This document shows, in pieces, positions 37,968 through 46,100 of a stretch of DNA of 51,688 nucleotides. The translations under genes and the position numbers were made by a program. Below the pieces are notes generated by a model. The model was not told where the DNA came from. It was given only the letters and a program-made list of their open reading frames with translations, and did no database searches. This stretch comes from Mesostigma viride (lineage: Eukaryota; Streptophyta; Mesostigmatophyceae; Mesostigmatales; Mesostigmataceae): NCBI GenBank assembly GCA_009746045.1, contig RPFO01000178.1, positions 872,125 through 923,812 of the forward strand, read 5' to 3'. Every line of letters begins with the position of its first letter. The stretch's first letter is position 1.

Positions 37968-38037
37968 AGTTGTCCAAAACCTGGACAACTTTGCAGAGTA
38001 CCCGGGCCATCCAATTCTTTTGTCCTCCTACATGTAA

Positions 38038-39522
38038 ATGAGCATCGAAGCACGACACGCGCTCCTGTTGGTGGTGACCGACAAGATAAACGAGTCACTG
38101 TCGCCCTTTGGGGATAGCTCCAATCTTCCCCAGCTTCTACTCTTGTGGAAATGGTTGAGACGGTCGATGGGCCTGGGCGTGTCGAGGGGGGGCGAGGGGG
38201 AGAGAGAAGAGGGCGAAGACCCGGTGGTCGCCGCCTCCTCGACACCCTCTCTCGCATCTTCGGACGCCGCGGATGACATCGATGAGGCCGACGCGATGAG
38301 GGTCGTACACCCCGCTCTGGCCGGTTTGGGCGCCGCCGGGTTAGTCACCGGGTTAGTCGCCGGATTGACCGCCACATTAGGTAGAGGGACCTCCGAAGAG
38401 GGACATGGCGGCGGAGGCGGTGGTGGCTCCGAAGAGGGACAGGGCGGTGGAGGCAGTGGTGGCTCCAAAGAGGGACAGGGAGGCGGTGGTGGCTCCGAAG
38501 AGGGACAGGGCGGTGGAGGCAGTGTTGGCTCCAAAGAGGGACAGGGCGGTGGAGGCGGTCAACAACACGGGCCCGTGACCGGTAACGAAGGGTCCAGAAA
38601 CTCCACATCTGGTACGGGGGGACAACAACAAGGGTCCGTTACCGGAGGGTCCAGACAAGCACGGAAGGATCGCGACGTGGAGAGGCCAGACGTGGAGGTG
38701 ACGGAAGGGGAACACGACGACGATGAAGAGGATACGCGCGATGCGGAAGAATGGTTGCGGCGACAGGAGGAATGGGCTCGCTCACGGAACACAACATCCA
38801 GCCAGGCGACTGGACCCAAGAAGGCCACGCTTTCCGGTGGCTCCCACGGAGGCGCAAACTCTACAGCAACAGGAGGACAGCAACAGCAGGGGTCCGTGAA
38901 CAATGGCGACTCGGGAGGACAGCAACAACAAGGGTCCGTGAACGATGTCGGGGGGTCCAGCAACTCGACCTCGGGACAACAACCAAAGACCGATGGGTGG
39001 ACTTCCTCTGCTTTCCGCCCCAAACTTGACTGGTTAAAAAATGCGTGGAAAGGACTGTCTGGCGGCCCGACCAACTCCACACACGACTCGGGCAGGGGGG
39101 GGGGAGAGGGCAACTCCGACTCGGGAGGACAGCAACAGCAGGGGTCCGTGAACAATGGCGACTCGGGAGGACAGCAACAACAAGGGTCCGTGAACGATGT
39201 TGGGGGGTCCAGCAACTCGACCTCGGGACAACAACCAAAGACCGATGGGTGGACTTCCTCTGCTTTCCGCCCCAAACTTGACTGGTTAAAAAATGCGTGG
39301 AAAGGACTGTCTAGCGGCCAGACCTCCGCACAAGGTGTTGGGGGGGGGTACCCGTTTGCCACCAACAAGACGGCTTGGGATCCGTACTTAGCACACGAGC
39401 AGCAGATGGGGGGTCATCAACCGTCTATCGGAGGCACGGGATTCGGTCCACAACGGGGCTTTTACTACCCCACTACAAACGGCCAATTTTCCCTAGCGGG
39501 CAATCGGACCATGATTGGGTAA
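38038..39522 (+). CDS. Gly/Ser/Gln-rich repeat protein with hydrophobic N-terminal segment
   Basis: 494 residues. A hydrophobic stretch at about 95-118 (LAGLGAAGLVTGLVAGLTAT) could be a TM segment. Residues about 120-185 are Gly-rich repeats of a GGGSEEGQ/GGSKEGQ type. Later there are two nearly identical blocks ending SGQQPKTDGWTSSAFRPKLD. The matching DNA repeats are at 38872-39065 and 39124-39317. The C-terminus is Gly/Asn/Pro-rich. The low complexity and repeats suggest a surface or scaffold protein. No family is recognised. Confidence 0.65.
   Translation: MSIEARHALLLVVTDKINESLSPFGDSSNLPQLLLLWKWLRRSMGLGVSRGGEGEREEGEDPVVAASSTPSLASSDAADDIDEADAMRVVHPALAGLGAAGLVTGLVAGLTATLGRGTSEEGHGGGGGGGSEEGQGGGGSGGSKEGQGGGGGSEEGQGGGGSVGSKEGQGGGGGQQHGPVTGNEGSRNSTSGTGGQQQGSVTGGSRQARKDRDVERPDVEVTEGEHDDDEEDTRDAEEWLRRQEEWARSRNTTSSQATGPKKATLSGGSHGGANSTATGGQQQQGSVNNGDSGGQQQQGSVNDVGGSSNSTSGQQPKTDGWTSSAFRPKLDWLKNAWKGLSGGPTNSTHDSGRGGGEGNSDSGGQQQQGSVNNGDSGGQQQQGSVNDVGGSSNSTSGQQPKTDGWTSSAFRPKLDWLKNAWKGLSSGQTSAQGVGGGYPFATNKTAWDPYLAHEQQMGGHQPSIGGTGFGPQRGFYYPTTNGQFSLAGNRTMIG
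38872..39317. repeat. Two near-identical 194-bp direct repeats inside a gene
   Basis: Copies at 38872-39065 and 39124-39317 are offset by 252 bases and differ at only a few sites (for example one c/t change in gatgtcggggg). Each encodes about 64 residues and keeps the frame. Such similarity indicates a recent duplication or recombination-driven exchange. A spacer of 58 bases separates them. Confidence 0.85.
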
Positions 39523-39574
39523 AGATGCTTTATTCATTTCAAATAATAATAGACGTTTATTTATCACGCGCAAC

Positions 39575-40039
39575 TCAGTGGCGCACGGACAGGAGGAACG
39601 AGGGGGGCAAGTCCATCTTGCACCTCTTCCTCTCCGACTCGAGCCCGCATCGGGCGTTCGCGAGTTCGGTTTCGGCTTTCTCGAGCCGCTCCTTGAGCGA
39701 CGCGGACAGCTTCTTCTCGGCCTCGAGGGCCGACTTGAGGGCCTCGTTTTCCTTGTCGATTTTGGCCCTGGCGCGACTGGCGCGCTTCCTCGCGGCGTCT
39801 TTCTCCCGCTTGCACTTCATCTTCCAGTCCGCGAGGTTGCCCTTGACCTCCTCCATCTGCTTCTGGATGTGGGCCTGGAAGACCTGGATTTCGGCGACCT
39901 GGGCGGGGGTCGGCAGCACGATCGCGGGCCTCTGTCGGGGCTCGGCGCTAGAAACGGGAGCGGACGAGGCCGAGTCGTCCGAGGAGGACGAGGAGCAGTC
40001 CGAGGAGGAGGAGGAGAGGCTGGAGGACACGGCGGCCAT
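39575..40039 (-). CDS. bZIP-like protein
   Basis: 154 residues from ATG 40039. The N-terminus is a Ser/Asp-rich acidic region (SSSSSDCSSSSSDDSASS). A basic region follows (KREKDAARKRASRARAK) with the A-A-x-x-x-A-S-R-x-R spacing of bZIP proteins; the usual Asn is replaced by Asp. A leucine-zipper-like helix with heptad Leu/Ala follows (ENEALKSALEAEKKLSASLK). The C-terminus is basic. The acidic start could be an activation domain. It may bind DNA as a dimer, or just be a coiled-coil virion protein. The Asp substitution argues for caution. Confidence 0.6.
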   Translation of the reverse strand: MAAVSSSLSSSSSDCSSSSSDDSASSAPVSSAEPRQRPAIVLPTPAQVAEIQVFQAHIQKQMEEVKGNLADWKMKCKREKDAARKRASRARAKIDKENEALKSALEAEKKLSASLKERLEKAETELANARCGLESERKRCKMDLPPSFLLSVRH

Positions 40040-40240
40040 TGTGGTTGGCGGGTCGGGGCTGCTTTTTCTTTGTGAGCGGTGGCGAGGAGAGAGTGAGGCG
40101 AGATGGGGGGGCCACGGCCTTTTATTGTGCCTCGAAACCCCGCGGCGGTTACGGAAAGTGTGCCGCGGCGGTTACGGAAAGCGCTCCAACTCGGCAACCG
40201 CCCTCAGAGCGGTTACGAAAGGTCTCCTACCCGGCACCGG

Positions 40241-40657
40241 TTACGCTTGGAACACGGCCAGCGGGGTGGCGGGGTTCGCCGAGCCGTTGACAAACCGGAA
40301 CACCTCCAGCGCGTCCCCGTTGGCCACTAGTCGGAACTTGGTGGTGCCCGTCCCTATCTCCACCATGGATGTGGAGGGGGCGCCGCCGACGCCCCCGGAG
40401 ATCCCTACCGTGCCCGTCGCGTTGACCCCTATCTCCACCCCCGTGGCGCTCCTCAGCTTGACGGCGTTGGAGGAGAACGAGAGCTTGGTGGACTCCGCCC
40501 CCGAGATCGGCTGGTACACGAGGGAGGCCTCGTCGCCGGTCTGTTTGAGCACTATGCTGCCTGTCTGCGAGTTGTCCTCCGAGACGGTGGTTAATTTTTT
40601 GGTCTGGATGTTTTTGAAGAAGAGGGTCCCGGTCGCGTCGAAGCGGTTGGGAGGCAT
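40241..40657 (-). CDS. Small fibre-like protein
   Basis: 138 residues from ATG 40657 (MPPNRFDATGTLFFKN). The sequence is Gly/Thr/Ser-rich with short beta-strand repeats (GSIVLKQTGDEASLVYQPIS; LRSATGVEIGVNATGTVGIS; GGVGGAPSTSMVEIGTGTTK). This resembles small fibre-tip or tail-spike-like proteins. TATA-like sequence (ggtatatat) lies just upstream. It is on the opposite side of the block from the main fibre locus. Confidence 0.55.
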   Translation of the reverse strand: MPPNRFDATGTLFFKNIQTKKLTTVSEDNSQTGSIVLKQTGDEASLVYQPISGAESTKLSFSSNAVKLRSATGVEIGVNATGTVGISGGVGGAPSTSMVEIGTGTTKFRLVANGDALEVFRFVNGSANPATPLAVFQA

Positions 40658-40686
40658 GCTTGCGGTATATATCACTGTGATATTCT

Positions 40687-41109
40687 TTACACGGCGGCCT
40701 TGACACCCTCCGCGATGGCCGCGGTGACCGCCGCGGTCTTCCCGCGCTTCGAGAGGTACACGTACGCGAGGACGGCGGCTATCCCCACCCCGGCCACGAG
40801 GAAGATCATGCCGTTGTTCCTGGACTCCTGTTTGGCGATCTCCCTCATCCTGCCCTCGAACGCCGCCTGCTGCCTGGCCACCCTGGCGGCGTGCTCGATC
40901 TGCGCCGAGCGCCTCTGCGCGACCCCGGGCGGCGGGGGCATGGGACTCTCTATGTGGATGGGCTCGCGCTCGTACTCGGACGGCGGCGGGCGCGAGGGGC
41001 CGCCGGAGGACGGTCCGGCGGGCCCGGAGGCCTGCGCGGACGACTCCTCCTCCTCCGCGGTGGGGGAGAACGTGAAGGCCTTTCCTAGAGGCGCACCGAT
41101 GGACGACAT
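40687..41109 (-). CDS. Small membrane protein, C-terminal TM
   Basis: 140 residues from ATG 41109. The first 90 residues are Pro/Ser/Glu-rich and probably disordered (SGPAGPSSGGPSRPPPSEYE). A single TM helix lies at about residues 100-120 (NGMIFLVAGVGIAAVLAYVY), followed by a short basic stretch. The topology fits a virion membrane protein with the N-terminal domain exposed. AT-rich tctataatata lies before the ATG. No family is recognised. Confidence 0.65.
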   Translation of the reverse strand: MSSIGAPLGKAFTFSPTAEEEESSAQASGPAGPSSGGPSRPPPSEYEREPIHIESPMPPPPGVAQRRSAQIEHAARVARQQAAFEGRMREIAKQESRNNGMIFLVAGVGIAAVLAYVYLSKRGKTAAVTAAIAEGVKAAV

Positions 41110-41158
41110 GATGCTATATTATAGACGAGGAAATTGCGCGCGTCGGGAACGCACGCGT

Positions 41159-41793
41159 TTACTCGTCGAGGTAGTCCTCCACCAGGTCGGCGGTGGTCAG
41201 GAGCCGCTTGGCCACCACCTCGGGCTTCTTGACGGCCAGGATCGGGGAGAGCACGTTCTTGAACACGCGCTCGAGGTACTTCTCGATGTAGTGGCTGTCC
41301 GGCTTGACCGGGAACTCCTCCGACGTCACCCATTGGGCGAGGACGCGCAGGAACTTGGCGATGGCCTTGATCTCCCCGCTCTCGATGCACGGGTACACGG
41401 TGGAGGCGAAGTACTTGTCGAAGGCCTCCCGGTTCTGACACGTGAGTATGACGGGGAGTACGCGCTCGACGACCCTGAGCCCCTTCCTCCCGTGGTCGCT
41501 GATGGACTCCTCGGCGTTCTTCCAGCCGTCCAGGACGGCCGTGATGACCTTCTCCATGTCCGGGGGCAGCCCCTTCTGGTTTCGGATGTGCATGAGACAC
41601 ACGACCTCCACGTCGCTGACGGTGCCCTCCAGCTTCTCGGACTCCAGCACCCCCGCCAAACGCACGACGATCGTTTCAAGATGGTCTTGCACTCCTCCGC
41701 CCCCTCCCCGATCATGGCCTGCACCGTCTGGATCATGGTGTGGGGGAACGCCCACTTGTGCATGGTGCCGCGGATGCGAACCTTCACCTCCAT
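41159..41793 (-). pseudogene. Unknown viral protein, one frameshift
   Basis: The N-terminus (MEVKVRIRGTMHKWAFPHTM ...) reads from 41793 in one frame to about 41680. The rest (VVRLAGVLESEKLEGTVSDV ... to VKKPEVVAKRLLTTADLVED) reads in another to the stop at 41159. The two join near 41675-41690. The C-terminal 180 residues are helical. TAGTATC lies 14 bases before the ATG. A single indel or a sequencing error are both possible. No family is recognised. Confidence 0.6.
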
Positions 41794-41806
41794 GGCGACC
41801 TCTGGT

Positions 41807-41813
41807 GATACTA
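41807..41813 (-). promoter_or_regulatory. TAGTATC motif before the 41793 gene
   Basis: On the minus strand GGGTAGTATCACC lies 14 bases before the ATG at 41793. The same TAGTATC is found 12 bases before the ATG at 42704 and 37 bases before that at 15608. Confidence 0.4.
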
Positions 41814-41857
41814 CCCTTAGCGCGGATAAATGCCGATCCTGAAACGCGCACGGTCGC

Positions 41858-42064
41858 CTACTTAGGCAGAACCGGCACCAGCACCAGGTGGTATATCGCG
41901 AGCCCTATCACGATCAGAATGAGCGGCAAAAACGCCTTGTACCCCCGGTTATCCTTGGACGGGTTGGCGTGCGCCCACCACAGCTGGGAGGGGAGGGTCG
42001 TGACGATCGCCTTGACGACGTCCCTTATCAGTTCGGGGGTGATAAAGCGCGACAGTAGTGCCAT
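41858..42064 (-). CDS. Small C-terminal-anchored membrane protein
   Basis: 68 residues from ATG 42064 (MALLSRFITPELIRDVVKAI). A TM helix is near the C-terminus (AFLPLILIVIGLAIYHLVLV). The protein is small and basic at mid-length. It is one of a cluster of small membrane proteins at 40.7-43.1 kb, probably inner-membrane virion components. An upstream in-frame Met at 42085 exists, but the second start is preferred. Confidence 0.6.
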   Translation of the reverse strand: MALLSRFITPELIRDVVKAIVTTLPSQLWWAHANPSKDNRGYKAFLPLILIVIGLAIYHLVLVPVLPK

Positions 42065-42167
42065 CTTTCGTAGTAGACCGCACACATTTTTGCCAGCCGT
42101 CCGTCTTCACGCGATTTCGAGCGCTTCGTCTACGGCCCGATTAATTTGTGGGATACATTTGTAGACC

Positions 42168-42671
42168 ATGTCGGCCATTCAAGCGTTCAACAACATGATG
42201 GGGATGTTCCTCGAGGAGCTGGAGCTCGCCTTCCCGCGCGAGAAGGCGCTGTCCGGGATCATCGCCGCCTTCCAATTGGCGTGCAAGACGAACGCCCGAC
42301 TGCCCGTGGAGGCTTTCATGGAGGCCATCACCCCTCACGTGGACGCGATCATGAACAAGAACGCGGCGGTCATCACCGACAAGACCATAGGGCAGATACC
42401 GTACCTGAAGGACATCAACCTGGAGGCCAACTGGAGCGGCGCGCCTGACGCGACCAAGGAGGCGATATGGCAGTACCTGCAGACCCTGGTGGTCCTGGGC
42501 ATCGGGGTGACGGAGATCCCCGTCGACATCCTCACGCAGGCCGAGGAGATGGCGCAGAACTTCGCGGCCAGGATCCACGAGAACGGGGAGGACCCCGAGA
42601 AAGCGTGCATGCAGCTTTTCAGCCAGATGATGGGCGGGGCGATGCAGGCCTTCCCGCAACTGGAAAATTAA
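42168..42671 (+). CDS. Conserved-looking small viral protein
   Basis: 167 residues, helical throughout (MSAIQAFNNMMGMFLEELEL; EAFMEAITPHVDAIMNKNAA). It has no TM. The pattern of a short M-x-x-x-x-A-F-N-x-x-x start with L-x-x-F-L-x-E-L resembles a small helical protein seen in several algal and amoebal large DNA viruses, but I cannot name the family with certainty. It sits in a run of small virion-type genes. Confidence 0.6.
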   Translation: MSAIQAFNNMMGMFLEELELAFPREKALSGIIAAFQLACKTNARLPVEAFMEAITPHVDAIMNKNAAVITDKTIGQIPYLKDINLEANWSGAPDATKEAIWQYLQTLVVLGIGVTEIPVDILTQAEEMAQNFAARIHENGEDPEKACMQLFSQMMGGAMQAFPQLEN

Positions 42672-42685
42672 ATCACCGCGTGTAG

Positions 42686-42692
42686 TAGTATC
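42686..42692 (+). promoter_or_regulatory. TAGTATC motif before the 42704 gene
   Basis: TAGTATC lies 12 bases before the ATG of the DUF5762-like gene. See 41807 and 15564 for matching motifs. Confidence 0.4.
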
Positions 42693-42703
42693 CAGCAGCA
42701 CTC

Positions 42704-43132
42704 ATGGGCTTCTACCGCGCGTTCAAGGAGGGCCTGTTCGAGGACATGCTGTCCTTCTGGCCCCTGCAAGCCAACATGGACGGGAGGGAGCGCTTCCTCG
42801 CCGCCAAGAGGTTCGGGATCTACTCGGGCGTGCTGACCGCTCTGGTCACCGGGTCCGTCACGGCGGCCATGTACGGGCTCGCGATCGCTATTGTGTCGAC
42901 GATCGTGTGGCTCGTGGATTGCCGCCTGATGAGAGGCAGGGGCCCCGGGAAGAACCCCTACAACAACTACGTCCCCGGCGTGCCCCCCGGCTCTCTGCCT
43001 GCCCAGAGGGCGTGCGGAGGAGGCGGCGACAGGTCGGGCTTTCAGAACGTAATAGAACCGTGGGATCTCGGGGACGCGACCAGGATGACCAACATGCCCC
43101 ATCCCGACACGTTGGAGAGGCGCGGTTACTAG
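42704..43132 (+). CDS. DUF5762-like membrane protein
   Basis: 142 residues. One or two hydrophobic segments at about residues 45-72 (SGVLTALVTGSVTAAMYGLA; IAIVSTIVWLV). After it comes GKNPYNNYVPGVPPGSLPAQ and then RAC, matching the NP(F/Y)xN...P...AC pattern of a small conserved giant-virus membrane protein that I associate with DUF5762. The C-terminus is soluble. Such proteins are found in virion membranes. The name is from memory and tentative; the viral origin is more certain. Confidence 0.65.
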   Translation: MGFYRAFKEGLFEDMLSFWPLQANMDGRERFLAAKRFGIYSGVLTALVTGSVTAAMYGLAIAIVSTIVWLVDCRLMRGRGPGKNPYNNYVPGVPPGSLPAQRACGGGGDRSGFQNVIEPWDLGDATRMTNMPHPDTLERRGY

Positions 43133-43168
43133 TTCATACGCTTTTTATTATCCGTAAAGTAATAAGGA

Positions 43169-46100
43169 ATGGAAACGGCTATCCAAACTGGCAAGGCTCA
43201 CAGTTTGCATTTCAGGCAGCGCGTGGCTCTAGATATCCACGACAGGAAGAATTCTCGACAGACCGTGCAGTCCATCGCGAACAGGTACGCGATCGACAAG
43301 AAGACGGCGTGCAAGTACTATCACCTCTGGCTGCAGGACAAGGAGAACCAGCTGGATTACACCAACCCGGAGCACCTCGCTAGGTCGGTCCTCAAACCCC
43401 TGGCGCGCGTGCGGAAGGTGCCATCTCAGGTCCCGGGCCATCCCAGGTTTCGGTACGAGCTGATAGACCGGCGCCCCGAGCGCGTCAGGAGGTTCGGAGA
43501 GGAGACCTGGAAAAGCATCTCCGACTTGTTGGCCAAGATACAGACCGAGCACGTCCCCACGTTCACCGCGGAGGACATCTGCCACTTCGTGAACAAACAG
43601 GGCGCCAACGACCCGGTCGTCAGCAAGTTCGCGGGCCTGCCCGAAAAGAGCCACGCCATTTTCCAGGACCTGTGGAACCTCCTCCCGACCCGGAACGGCG
43701 CGAAGGAGCTGCTGCGGACCTCCGACGTGAAGTACGCGCGGATGGAGCACAACCTCTCGTACAAGACGGTGGCGTACGACTACATCGAGAAGGACGTGCA
43801 GTACGTCAAGGAGAAGACGCGCGACTTGAAGACGCTCCAGGGGACGCTGTTCGCGGAGAACTGCGTGTTCCTGGACGAGTTCAGCATGCAGATGAACGCG
43901 GCCCCTCGTCGAGCGTGGGCGAAGGAGGGGGAGCAGCCTCGACTCCGCCGCCGCGAGCAGACGGACACGAAGACGATCGTGTGGGCGGCGATGAAGTGGC
44001 CCAAGGACGACAACAAGCCCTCCTTTTTCATCCGCATCTTCCCCCCCGTCCCCGCGCGGATCGGGAACCACATGCCGGCCACCAACAAGCCGGAGGAGGA
44101 GCTGTGCGAGACCCTGAGGGACCAGGGGTGGTGGGAGGGGGTGATGACGGTCGTGGGGGACATGTGCAGACAGATCGTGGGGGAGCAGAGCGGGGTGCGG
44201 CTCTTCGTGATGCAGCCGACTCTTCAACTGGCGTCCAAGCCGGGGGGCGGGCTCTACGAGTGGTTCGTGAGCGGGAGGAGGCCGAGGGAAAAAAAGCCCT
44301 GCCCCTCTCTGCCGAAGACGTTCGGGGACGTCACACCGAGCGGCCATCCAGCCGTCAACGGGCGAGAGGTCTACAAGTACACCCCCAACGAGTCCGACAT
44401 CTGGTGCGAGAGGATGCGCGCCCTGTACTGGGATCAGCTGCCCGACGAGACCCCCATCGCGTCGTTCGTCGACATCTTCAAGAGCGACCAGGAGAAGGTG
44501 CTCTTCATCCTGCGGCTGGCGGCGTACGACTTCGCCATCCGCCAGCACGTGAACGAGCACAACTACAAGGTCGACAATCGCACCTACGGCGAACCCTCCC
44601 CCAACACCTGGTTGGGGCGCGGCAACGACCGCGCGTTCGACGTGTCGGACGTGCTCCAGCCCACGAAGGACTTGGCTCGCTCCCACAGGCTCATGGCGTA
44701 CGACGACACGGTCGGGCGTTTTGATTACGAAGAGGACTTCGAGGACAGCATCCAGCTCATGCTCGAGTTCCTGTACGACAAACTCAAGAACTCGGATCTT
44801 CTGCAGATCTACCAGGTCCTGTTTGAGCCGCAACTGAGTCAGGAGAGTTTCGCGATCTCCAATGAAATAGAGAAACAGCTCGTGAACCCTCTGCAGCCCC
44901 TCTATTCGAGAGAATACCACGACGCGGTGAAATCGAGGACCAGGGCGGACGCGGACAGACGGGAGAATCTGAAGCAGAGGGACATGGCCCTGCCTCGAGC
45001 CATCTACGCGGCCTTGAACTTCTCCACCCAGAAAACATCCCAGAAATCCGAACTGACGGCCACGGAGATCGCGGTCCAGGTCTGGAAAATGGTGCATTAC
45101 TGCAAGGGCGACAAGGACAAGCTGTACGAGAACCTGAACACGGTCCTCCCGTCTGTCCAGGAGACGGGGGAGGAGTACGCGTACGGAGAGAGGGGACAGA
45201 AGGACAAATACTACAACGGAGATTCGTTCCCGGACAAACTCCAGAAGGCCATCAAAGACAAGGCGAGAGCCCAGTACAACATAGGCACCATACGGCAGAC
45301 ACACGTCTCGCCCATCACGCGCAAGGTGTCGCAAATGAGAGAGCGCAACGTGGGCGCCGCCCCCATGGCGGTGAGCAAGCAGCTCTTCCGGCTGTTCATG
45401 CAGACTCTGCCCGACAGCTTCGTGGTGGGGAAGACGATCCTGATGGACAACGCCAGCATTCACAGCCCGCCCTCGAACAAGGACATCGCGCTGAACAAGG
45501 ACCTGCCCCCCGAGCTCAGGGTTTTCCCCCAGTCCGAGCTGTCGCCGATCGCCGGGCTGCTACGTAGGAGGGGCGGCGGCGACGGGGTGCTGTTGCCGCC
45601 CACGGAGATGACAAAGGACGAGCGGCGTCCGGCTCTCATATTCACGCCGCCGTACTCGCCCGAGCTGAACCCGATCGAGCAGGCCTTCAACACGATCAAG
45701 CACTTCATCCGCAAGGAGAGCTACCAGCACACCCGCACGCGCTTCAACCTGTCCGTGGCGATCATCAACTCGGTCCACGTGTTCGTGCGCCCCCACGCGA
45801 TCAAGAACTACATGCTGTGTGCCGGGTACCGCAGCGTCGAGAAGAACGTGAAGCCCCGTGTGGCGCCCGCCGTCACGGCCGACGAGGACGGCACGGAGCA
45901 GATCCAGCAACTCAAAGGGCGGGACACGTGCGTGGCCCGATTCGTGGACGGGAAGTACGAGGACCCCGACAAGAAGAAGCGCCCGTCCAACCCCGCGAGG
46001 CCCGCACAGCTCATGGCCCCCGCCCAGGCGTTCGGCGGGTTCGCACCCCGGCCTCACTGCCCCGGGACCCTGGGCGCGGACGACAGCCTCACCACGTACG

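Noticed and set aside
43229-45463. A 744-codon open frame on the minus strand within the transposase gene
   Set aside because: It is the antisense shadow of a GC-rich gene; it is rich in Arg, Leu, Val and His, has no domains, and the plus-strand frame holds the DDE signatures.
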